A stretch of DNA of 64,000 nt from assembly GCF_001427305.1 (NCBI RefSeq), contig NZ_LMFZ01000049.1, forward strand, positions 62,001 through 126,000, given 5' to 3'. This DNA is from Duganella sp. Root1480D1 (GTDB taxonomy: Bacteria; Pseudomonadota; Gammaproteobacteria; Burkholderiales; Burkholderiaceae_D). A model generated the notes under the pieces. It was not told where the DNA came from, did no database searches, and saw nothing but the letters and a program-made list of their open reading frames with translations. Shown here one piece after another: positions 57,299-64,000 of this stretch; position 1 is the first letter of the stretch, and each line of letters starts with the position of its first letter. Both the position numbers and the translations under genes were made by a program.

Positions 57299-58426
57299 TT
57301 ACAGCGCGCGGGCGATCAGCAGTTTCTGGATGTCGCTGGTGCCCTCGTAGATCTGGCACACGCGCACGTCGCGGTAGATGCGCTCCACCGGGAAGTCCGC
57401 GGTATAGCCGTAGCCACCGTGGATCTGGATCGCGTCGGAGCAGACGCGTTCTGCCATCTCGGAGGCAAACAGCTTGGCCATCGCAGCCTCTTTCAGGCAG
57501 GGCTGGCCAGCGTCCTTCAACGAGGCGGCGTGCCAGATCAACTGGCGTGCCGCTTCCAGCTGCATCGCCATTTCCGACAGCTTGAACTGCACCGACTGGT
57601 GCTCGAAGATCGGCTTGCCGAAGGATTCGCGGTCGCGCGCGTACTTCAGGGCCGCCTCAAACGCGGAACGCGCCATGCCGACCGATTGCGAGGCGATGCC
57701 GATACGGCCGCCTTCCAGGCCGGACAGGGCAATCTTGTAGCCCTGGCCCGCTTCGCCGATCATGTTCGCTGCCGGTACGCGGCAGTTTTCGAACTGGATC
57801 TGGGCGGTGTCGGACGAGTGCTGGCCCATCTTGTGCTCGATGCCGGCCACGATGTAGCCCGGCGTATTGGTCGGCACCCAGAAGGCGCTGATGCCCTTCT
57901 TGCCGGCTGCCTTGTCGGTCACGGCAAACACGATCGCCACGTCGGCATGCTTGCCCGAGGTGATGAACTGCTTGGTGCCGTTGATGATGTAGTCGTCGCC
58001 GTCCTGGGTGGCGGTGGTGCGCAGGGCGGCGGCGTCGCTGCCGGTATGCGGCTCGGTCAGGGCGAAGGCGCCCAGCATTTCACCTTGCGCCAATGGACGC
58101 AGCCACTGCTGCTTCTGCTGTTCGTTGGCGTACATCATGCCGATGCTGCACACCGGGCAGTTGTTGACGGAGATCACGGTCGATGTGCCGCCATCGCCGG
58201 CCGCGATTTCTTCCAGTACCAGGGCCAGGGAAACATAATCCAGGCCCGCACCGCCGAGGTCCTCCGGCACGGCGACGCCGAAGGCGCCCAGCGCGGCCAG
58301 CTCTTTCAGCTCTTCTTTCGGGAAGTGATGTTCCTTGTCCCAGCGTGCTGCGTTGGGCGCCAGGCGTTCCTGCGAAAACGCGCGCAACGCGTCGCGGATC
58401 ATTTCGTGTTGTTCGTTGAGGATCAT
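57299..58426 (-). CDS. Acyl-CoA dehydrogenase
   Basis: The 375-residue flavoprotein is a standard short- or medium-chain acyl-CoA dehydrogenase. Seen are FALTEPHTGSDAAALRTTAT (FAD), FITSGKHADVAIVFAVTD, RDRESFGKPIFEHQSVQFKL, RQLIWHAASLKDAGQPCLK and the catalytic Glu in VCQIYEGTSDIQKLLIARAL. The position of this Glu is that of short/medium-chain enzymes, unlike the Ivd encoded in the same operon. It lies at the end of the ivd-aceK-thiolase-SDR transcript and may act on a branched or short acyl-CoA. Confidence 0.93.
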   Translation of the reverse strand: MILNEQHEMIRDALRAFSQERLAPNAARWDKEHHFPKEELKELAALGAFGVAVPEDLGGAGLDYVSLALVLEEIAAGDGGTSTVISVNNCPVCSIGMMYANEQQKQQWLRPLAQGEMLGAFALTEPHTGSDAAALRTTATQDGDDYIINGTKQFITSGKHADVAIVFAVTDKAAGKKGISAFWVPTNTPGYIVAGIEHKMGQHSSDTAQIQFENCRVPAANMIGEAGQGYKIALSGLEGGRIGIASQSVGMARSAFEAALKYARDRESFGKPIFEHQSVQFKLSEMAMQLEAARQLIWHAASLKDAGQPCLKEAAMAKLFASEMAERVCSDAIQIHGGYGYTADFPVERIYRDVRVCQIYEGTSDIQKLLIARAL

Positions 58427-58435
58427 GTTCTAGTT

Positions 58436-59104
<669 letters not shown>

Positions 59105-59109
59105 CCTGC

Positions 59110-60309
59110 TTACACCAGCTCGATGCCCATGGCGGTGGCTTCGCCGCCGCCGATGCACAGTGCCGCCACGCCCTTCTTGCCGCCCTGGGCCTTCAGTGCG
59201 CCGATCAGGGTGGTGATGATGCGCGCGCCGGTGGCGCCGATCGGGTGGCCCAGGGCGCAAGCGCCGCCGTGCACGTTCACCTTGCTGTGCGGGATGTCCA
59301 GGTCGTGCATCGCTGCCATTGGCACGGCGGCGAAGGCTTCATTGATCTCGAACAGGTCAACCTCGCTGACTTTCCAGCCGGTCTTGGCCAGCAGCTTCTG
59401 GATCGCGCCCACTGGAGCGGTGGTGAACTGTTCCGGGACCAGGGAGTTGGTGGCGTGGCCGGTGACCTTGGCGATCACGTTGGCGCCCAGCTTCTTGGCG
59501 GTGGACTCGCGCATCATGACCAGTGCGGCAGCGCCGTCGTTGATCGAGGAGGACGATGCGGCGGTGATGGTGCCGTCTTTGGCGAAGGCCGGCTTCAGTG
59601 CCGGGATCTTTTCGATCTTGGCTTTCAGCGGGCCTTCATCCTTGTCGATCACCACGTCGCCGGCGCGGCCGGACACGGTCACCGGAGCGATTTCCCAGTT
59701 GAAGGCGCCGGAAGCCTGCGCAGCCTGTGCGCGCTTGACGGATTCGATGGCGAAATTGTCCTGCGCTTCGCGGGTGAACTTGTAGGTCGCGGAGCACTGT
59801 TCGGCGAAAGTGCCCATGGAGCGGCCGGCGCCGGTCTTGGCGTCGCGGGTGTAGGCATCTTCCAGGCCGTCGTACATCATGTGGTCGAACATCATGCCGT
59901 GGCCGATGCGGTAGCCGCCGCGTGCCTTGGGAATCAGGTAAGGGGCGTTGGTCATGGATTCCATGCCGCCTGCCACGATCACTTCGGCGCTGCCGGCTGC
60001 CAGTGCATCGTAGGCGAAGATCGCTGCCTGCATGGCCGAGCCGCACATCTTGGACAGGGTCACGGCGCCGGCGGAAACCGGCAGGCCGGCCTTGATCGAT
60101 GCCTGGCGTGCAGGCGCCTGGCCCTGGCCTGCCATCAGGCAGTTGCCGAAATAGACGTGTTCCACGGCTTCCGGCTTGATGCCGGCGCGCTCGACGGCGG
60201 CCTTGATGGCCACTGCGCCCAGGTCATTGGCGCTCAGGCTGGCGAAGTCGCTCTGGAATGCACCCATTGGGGTACGTGCTGCGCCGACGATTACGATAGG
60301 GTCATTCAT
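59110..60309 (-). CDS. Acetyl-CoA acetyltransferase (thiolase)
   Basis: The 399-residue thiolase contains the acyl-binding Cys in VTLSKMCGSAMQAAIFAYD, ENA-type NEAFAAVPMAAMHDL, the His motif GGACALGHPIGATGARI and the second Cys in AALCIGGGEATAMGIE. It would degrade acetoacetyl-CoA formed from leucine-derived acetoacetate, giving two acetyl-CoA. The start at 60309 (MNDPIVIVGAARTP) overlaps the aceK stop by 8 bases. Names such as atoB or phaA are possible, but I give none without a homology search. Confidence 0.94.
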   Translation of the reverse strand: MNDPIVIVGAARTPMGAFQSDFASLSANDLGAVAIKAAVERAGIKPEAVEHVYFGNCLMAGQGQAPARQASIKAGLPVSAGAVTLSKMCGSAMQAAIFAYDALAAGSAEVIVAGGMESMTNAPYLIPKARGGYRIGHGMMFDHMMYDGLEDAYTRDAKTGAGRSMGTFAEQCSATYKFTREAQDNFAIESVKRAQAAQASGAFNWEIAPVTVSGRAGDVVIDKDEGPLKAKIEKIPALKPAFAKDGTITAASSSSINDGAAALVMMRESTAKKLGANVIAKVTGHATNSLVPEQFTTAPVGAIQKLLAKTGWKVSEVDLFEINEAFAAVPMAAMHDLDIPHSKVNVHGGACALGHPIGATGARIITTLIGALKAQGGKKGVAALCIGGGEATAMGIELV

Positions 60310-62125
60310 TTTCAAAGGTCTCCAAAAGGGAAGGTGTTGCCTGCTTCGCTGCCTCGGGCAGCGAATCTCGGTTGCGGAAACGGACGTGCTGCGGATACGG
60401 GAACACGTCCTCAATGACGCCACTGGCGATCAGCTCTTTTTTCTTGGCCCACCAGTGAGGCGAGAGCAGGTCGGCGTGATGCTTCATAAAGTATTTTCGG
60501 ATTTTCGCGTTCCCGAGCAAGAACTTGTCGAACTGCTCGGGAAACACGTCGTGCTTTCCGATGGGGTACCACGGCTCGGCGGACATTTCATCCTCCTCGT
60601 TACGCGGCGTCGGAATCACACGGAACACACAGTCCGTGACGTACTCAATTTCATCGTAGTCGTAGAAAACGACACGCTTGTGACGGGTGACGCCGAAATT
60701 CTTGTACAGCATGTCACCCGGGAAGATATTGGCCGCCACCAGGTCCTTGATGGCATTGCCGTATTCGATGATGCCGTGCTCCATTGCCGCATCGTCGCCC
60801 ACTTCATCGGCATGCGACAGGAACATATTCAGCGGCACCATGCGGCGCTCGATATACAGGTGCTTGATCACCAGCTGGTCGCCTTCTTCTTCGAGCAGCG
60901 ATGGCGCGAAGTGTTTCAGCTCCATCACCAGCTCTTCGCTGAAGCGGTTGCGCGGAAAGGCGACGTTGGAGTACTCCAGCGTGTCGGCCATGCGGCCCAC
61001 GCGGTCGTGGTGCTTCACCAGCAGGTAGCGGCCCTTGATATGCTCGCGCGTGGTTTCCTTCGGCGGCGGATAGAAATCCTTGATCACCTTGAACACATAA
61101 GGGAAGGACGGCAGTGCGAACACCAGCATCACCAGGCCGCGGATGCCGGGCGCGATTGCGAACAGGTCGGACGAGTGCTTCAGGTGCTGCAGATAGTCGC
61201 GGTAGAAGGCATTCTTGCCTTGCTTCTGCAGGCCGAGGATGGTGTAGATCTCGCTGCGCGGCTTCAGCGGCAGCAGGTTGCGCAGGAACTGCACATAGGC
61301 CGACGGTACTTCCATGTCGACCAGGAAGTAGGCACGCGTGAACGAGAACAGCAGCACGATGTCCTGCTGCTCCGTCAGCACCGCATCCAGCACCAGCTGC
61401 CTGTTCTTGTTGTGCAGGATAGGCACCACGAATGGCAACTCGCGGCTGCCGTTGATGGCGCGGCCCACGATGTAGGCACCTTTGTTGCGGAAGAACAGGC
61501 TCGAAAGAACCTGGATCTGTGCATTCGGCTCCAGCTCGCCGAACAGGTCGGACAGCCGTTCTTCCACTAATGCCACGTCGCGCGACAGGTTGGCAAACGG
61601 TGTGTTGAGCTGGAAGTTGGTGACGATGCGCTTGAGCGTGAAGGTCAGGCCATCCTTGCCCGGGTAGTACACGCGGTAGGTCGGCGCAACTTCTTCCGTG
61701 TCGATGTACTCGGTCGATACGACCGGGCGCACGAAGATGAATTCATTGTGGAAGTAGGAGCGGTGCAGGATATTGCAGCACACGGAGTTGAAGAAGGTCT
61801 CCGCCAGCTCCGGCTGCTTGTGGCCGGACAGCATGCCGATGTAGTGCAGCTTGAGTTCACGCCACACTTCGTCGGTCAACTCGGACGGATCGTACTCGTC
61901 CTCCAGCATCTGCACGCATTCCTGCACGCGCTTGTCGTAAAAATCGATCCGTTCGCGCGCCGCGAGCTGGGCCACCGCCCAGTCGCCTTGCTCGAAATGC
62001 CGCTTGGCCGCCTGCGCCGCCTGCCGGAACAGGCGGTAGTGCTTGTCGAACCCCTCGCGGATGGTGCGCGCGATGTCGAACGCGATTTGCGACGACAGCA
62101 GCTTGGGGAAGGCGGCGTGAATCAT
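60302..62125 (-). CDS. aceK: Isocitrate dehydrogenase kinase/phosphatase
   Basis: AceK phosphorylates isocitrate dehydrogenase and so switches carbon between the TCA cycle and the glyoxylate bypass. The 607-residue length fits the family. Features are IARTIREGFDKHYRLFRQAA at the start, the ATP-binding KHHDRVGRMADTLEYSNVAF region, then the long kinase domain with NIFPGDMLYKNFGVTRHKRV and VVFYDYDEIEYVTDCVFRV. It is not next to aceBA but lies between ivd and the thiolase, 23 bases after ivd and overlapping the thiolase start by 8. This makes the glyoxylate switch part of the leucine operon. Confidence 0.96.
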   Translation of the reverse strand: MIHAAFPKLLSSQIAFDIARTIREGFDKHYRLFRQAAQAAKRHFEQGDWAVAQLAARERIDFYDKRVQECVQMLEDEYDPSELTDEVWRELKLHYIGMLSGHKQPELAETFFNSVCCNILHRSYFHNEFIFVRPVVSTEYIDTEEVAPTYRVYYPGKDGLTFTLKRIVTNFQLNTPFANLSRDVALVEERLSDLFGELEPNAQIQVLSSLFFRNKGAYIVGRAINGSRELPFVVPILHNKNRQLVLDAVLTEQQDIVLLFSFTRAYFLVDMEVPSAYVQFLRNLLPLKPRSEIYTILGLQKQGKNAFYRDYLQHLKHSSDLFAIAPGIRGLVMLVFALPSFPYVFKVIKDFYPPPKETTREHIKGRYLLVKHHDRVGRMADTLEYSNVAFPRNRFSEELVMELKHFAPSLLEEEGDQLVIKHLYIERRMVPLNMFLSHADEVGDDAAMEHGIIEYGNAIKDLVAANIFPGDMLYKNFGVTRHKRVVFYDYDEIEYVTDCVFRVIPTPRNEEDEMSAEPWYPIGKHDVFPEQFDKFLLGNAKIRKYFMKHHADLLSPHWWAKKKELIASGVIEDVFPYPQHVRFRNRDSLPEAAKQATPSLLETFENE

Positions 62126-62148
62126 GGCGGCCTTGCGGGCAGCTTTGC

Positions 62149-63333
62149 TTACTTGGTCTCGGCGAACAGCTCGCGGCCGATCAGCATGCGGCGGATCTCG
62201 CTGGTGCCGGCGCCGATCTCATACAGCTTGGCGTCGCGCCACAGGCGGCCTACCGGGTACTCGTTGATGTAGCCATTGCCGCCCAGGGCCTGGATTGCTT
62301 CGCCAGCCATCCAGGTTGCCTTCTCGGCCGAGTACAGGATGGCGCCGGCCGCGTCCTTGCGCAGTGCACGCACCTGTTCAGGCGAGGTGGCGCGGTCGCA
62401 GGCCTGGCCCACGGCGTAAACGTAAGCGCGGCAAGCCATCATGGTGGAGTACATATCCGCCAGCTTGCCCTGCATCAGCTGGAATTCGCCGATCGGCTGG
62501 CCGAACTGCTTGCGGTCGTGGATGTAAGGAACCACAGCGTCCATACAAGCCGACATGATGCCCAGCGGGCCGCCGGACAGCACGGTGCGCTCGAAGTCCA
62601 GGCCGGACATCAGCACGTTGACGCCCTTGCCCAGGCCGCCCAGCACGTTCTCGGCCGGCACTTCGCAGTCTTCAAATACCAGCTCGCCGGTGTGGGAGCC
62701 GCGCATGCCCAGCTTGTCCAGCTTCTGGGCGATGGAGAAACCTTTGAAGCCCTTCTCGATCAGGAACGCGGTCATGCCGCGCGGGCCGGCTTCGATGTCG
62801 TTCTTGGCGTACACCACCAGGGTGTCGGCGTCCGGGCCGTTGGTGATCCACATCTTGGTGCCGTTCAGGACCCAGCGGTCGCCCTTGAAGTCGGCGCGCA
62901 GCTTCATCGACACCACGTCGGAACCGGCGTTCGGCTCGGACATGGCCAGCGCACCCACGTGCTCGCCGGAGATCAGCTTCGGCAGGTATTTCTTCTTCTG
63001 TTCTTCAGTGCCGTTGCGCTTGATCTGGTTGACGCACAGGTTGGAGTGCGCGCCGTAGGACAGGCCCACCGAAGCAGACGCGCGGGAAATTTCTTCCATC
63101 GCGATGATGTGGGCCAGGTAGCCCATATTGGCGCCGCCGTATTCTTCGGAGACAGTAATGCCCAGCAGGCCCAGTTCCCCCATCTTGCGCCACAGGTCCA
63201 TCGGGAACTGGTCGGTACGATCGATTTCAGCGGCGCGCGGGGCGATCTCGGCGGCGGCAAACTGCTGTACCGCTTCACGCAGGGCGGCGATGTCTTCGCC
63301 GTGATCAAAGGTCAGGCCTGGGAGATGGAGCAT
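62149..63333 (-). CDS. ivd: Isovaleryl-CoA dehydrogenase
   Basis: Ivd (LiuA) oxidises isovaleryl-CoA to 3-methylcrotonyl-CoA, the first committed step of leucine catabolism. The 394-residue flavoprotein has AMSEPNAGSDVVSMKLRADF, MWITNGPDADTLVVYAKND and ALGGNGYINEYPVGRLWRDA. In the C-terminal YEIGAGTSEIRRMLIGREL the usual catalytic Glu is Gly, and instead a Glu lies in MSGLDFERTVLSGGPLG, which is the isovaleryl-CoA dehydrogenase arrangement. That separates it from the short-chain enzyme in the same operon. A palindromic operator and promoter precede it. Confidence 0.96.
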   Translation of the reverse strand: MLHLPGLTFDHGEDIAALREAVQQFAAAEIAPRAAEIDRTDQFPMDLWRKMGELGLLGITVSEEYGGANMGYLAHIIAMEEISRASASVGLSYGAHSNLCVNQIKRNGTEEQKKKYLPKLISGEHVGALAMSEPNAGSDVVSMKLRADFKGDRWVLNGTKMWITNGPDADTLVVYAKNDIEAGPRGMTAFLIEKGFKGFSIAQKLDKLGMRGSHTGELVFEDCEVPAENVLGGLGKGVNVLMSGLDFERTVLSGGPLGIMSACMDAVVPYIHDRKQFGQPIGEFQLMQGKLADMYSTMMACRAYVYAVGQACDRATSPEQVRALRKDAAGAILYSAEKATWMAGEAIQALGGNGYINEYPVGRLWRDAKLYEIGAGTSEIRRMLIGRELFAETK

Positions 63334-63368
63334 GTCTTCCTCTATTGGTGTTGGGTATTGAAGCGCAA

Positions 63369-63402
63369 ATGATACGCCTGAGTGACGTTAACGTAAACGT
63401 CA
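63369..63402 (-). promoter_or_regulatory. ivd promoter with LiuR operator palindrome
   Basis: A 20-base palindrome with one mismatched pair (63383-63402, TGACGTTAACGTAAACGTCA) lies 50 bases upstream of ivd. On the minus strand TTTACG (63392-63397) and TATCAT (63369-63374) are spaced by 17 bases, so the operator covers the -35 box and spacer, the typical place for MerR-family regulators. The core recurs upstream of liuB. Confidence 0.75.
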
Positions 63403-63404
63403 AC

Positions 63405-63809
63405 TCAACCAGCAGTCGTTTGCTTTTCAGCAAGTGCCGCCAGCAGGCGCCTGCACTCTTCCTCGTGGGTAGCGATCTCTTGCAGGGACATTTCAATGTC
63501 TTCGCGCTGTTGTTCCAGCGTTTCGCGGTGTTGCGACAGCACGCCCAGGAAGCGGTTCATCTGGGCTTCGGTGTCTTTCGGCGACTCGTACATGTCGACC
63601 AGGCTCTTGATCTCACTCAGGGACAGGCCGATGCGCTTGCCGCGCAGGGTCAGCTTGAGGCGGGTGCGGTCGCGTGGTGTATACACGCGGTTGCGGCCGC
63701 CGGCGCCTTCGCGCGAAGGCGCCAGGAGGCCTTGGTCCTCATAGAAACGGATGGCGCGCGGTGTGATATCGAACTCGCGGGCCAGTTCGGTGATGGTGTA
63801 GGTCGGCAT
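63405..63809 (-). CDS. liuR: MerR-family regulator of leucine/isovalerate catabolism
   Basis: The 134-residue protein has an N-terminal MerR winged helix (residues 1-70: TITELAREFDITPRAIRFYE, DQGLLAPSREGAGGRNRVYT, DRTRLKLTLRGKRIGLSLSE) and a coiled-coil dimerisation helix (about 80-125: FLGVLSQHRETLEQQREDIE). Divergent or adjacent position to ivd is typical for LiuR, which represses or activates liu genes in many proteobacteria. Its ATG lies 5 bases from a likely -10 box (ACAATG, read as CATTGT), so its mRNA may be leaderless. Confidence 0.88.
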   Translation of the reverse strand: MPTYTITELAREFDITPRAIRFYEDQGLLAPSREGAGGRNRVYTPRDRTRLKLTLRGKRIGLSLSEIKSLVDMYESPKDTEAQMNRFLGVLSQHRETLEQQREDIEMSLQEIATHEEECRRLLAALAEKQTTAG

Positions 63810-63828
63810 GGCTTACAATGGATCTTCC

Positions 63829-63844
63829 GTTTACGTAACGTCAA
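63829..63844. promoter_or_regulatory. Degenerate LiuR-type site between liuR and the MBL gene
   Basis: GTTTACGTAACGTCAA at 63829-63844, read on the minus strand as TTGACGTTACGTAAAC, matches the ivd operator with one base deleted. TTGACG can serve as the liuR -35 box with CATTGT (63815-63820) 18 bases further on. It fits autoregulation of liuR and control of the divergent gene. Confidence 0.55.
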
Positions 63845-63857
63845 TCTATTGTACGCC

Positions 63858-64000
63858 ATGAACCCGCTCGAATCCCAGCTTGACTATCCATTAGGCGACA
63901 CCCTGCCGGCCAGCGGCACGGTGCTCGAAGTCGCGCCCGGCGTGGCGTGGATGCGCCTGCCATTACCGTTCGCCCTCGACCACATCAACCTGTGGCTGCT
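63858..64000 (+). CDS. MBL-fold metallo-hydrolase (partial, runs off the window)
   Basis: The frame opens at the ATG at 63858 and continues beyond the window end. The 47 visible residues read MNPLESQLDYPLGDTLPAS, EVAPGVAWMRLPLPFALDH and INLWLL, the usual opening of the MBL-fold hydrolases often coded beside ivd/liuR in Burkholderiales. The HxHxDH zinc motif would lie further on and is not visible. The gene is divergent from liuR with a shared LiuR-type site. Confidence 0.65.
   Translation, partial: MNPLESQLDYPLGDTLPASGTVLEVAPGVAWMRLPLPFALDHINLWL

Overview
The window is high-GC chromosomal DNA from a betaproteobacterium, most probably Burkholderiales, family Oxalobacteraceae (Massilia/Duganella/Janthinobacterium type). 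This is judged from gene content: a PEP-CTERM protein, an ivd-aceK-thiolase cluster, the dolP-diaA-yraN-lpoA-rsmI cluster and lipB-lipA after a YbeD gene. No database search was possible. Gene density is high, most junctions are a few bases or overlaps, and no stretch above about 300 bases lacks a gene.

Layout. 1-3.4 kb: end of a Pro/Gln-rich protein, a phage CII-like regulator, and a three-gene module with an exported membrane-anchored protein, a DUF2491 (YjfK-like) protein and a PspA/IM30-like (YjfJ-like) protein. 3.4-8.7 kb: a lipoprotein, ybeD, a LysR regulator divergent from a YfcF-type glutathione transferase, lipB-lipA and a DUF1801-type gene. 8.7-13.1 kb: a CHAD protein, ung, a frameshifted alpha/beta hydrolase, a thioesterase, and an unusual fusion of an exported truncated hemoglobin to a DUF3034 barrel. 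13.1-18.2 kb: TlpA, then dolP-diaA-yraN-lpoA with divergent rsmI, a TonB-like protein and tRNA-Pro(TGG) with a clear promoter and terminator.

18.9-29.6 kb is one nine-gene minus-strand operon. It carries leucine catabolism (liuB, liuC, liuD, mvaB/liuE) with bioA-bioF-bioD-bioB and ghrA embedded in it, so the biotin cofactor is encoded with the biotin enzyme that uses it. The remaining leucine genes lie at the right end (57.3-63.8 kb): liuR, ivd, aceK, a thiolase, an SDR and an acyl-CoA dehydrogenase. Nearly identical ACGT-rich palindromes precede both operons, which suggests a single LiuR regulon split into two loci.

29.6-34 kb holds YchJ, a short PEP-CTERM protein, KptA, a DadA-like dehydrogenase and a class C beta-lactamase-like hydrolase. 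34-42.6 kb is a peptidoglycan salvage cluster: GntR, MurQ, an AmpG-like permease, a DigH-like lipoprotein glycosidase, a BadF-type amino-sugar kinase, an AmiD-like amidase, LysR and a VanX/DdpX dipeptidase. 43-52.4 kb continues the cell-wall theme with a fused SpmA-SpmB protein beside DacB, an orphan peptide-binding protein, a TonB-dependent receptor and an LD-carboxypeptidase. 52.4-57.2 kb has YihY and an RstA/RstB-like two-component pair separated by an oppositely oriented mipA-type gene and a periplasmic protein.

The observations most worth following are the split LiuR regulon with embedded biotin genes, the globin-DUF3034 fusion, the peptidoglycan salvage cluster with its possible uptake partner genes, and the SpmAB-DacB pair in an organism not expected to sporulate.
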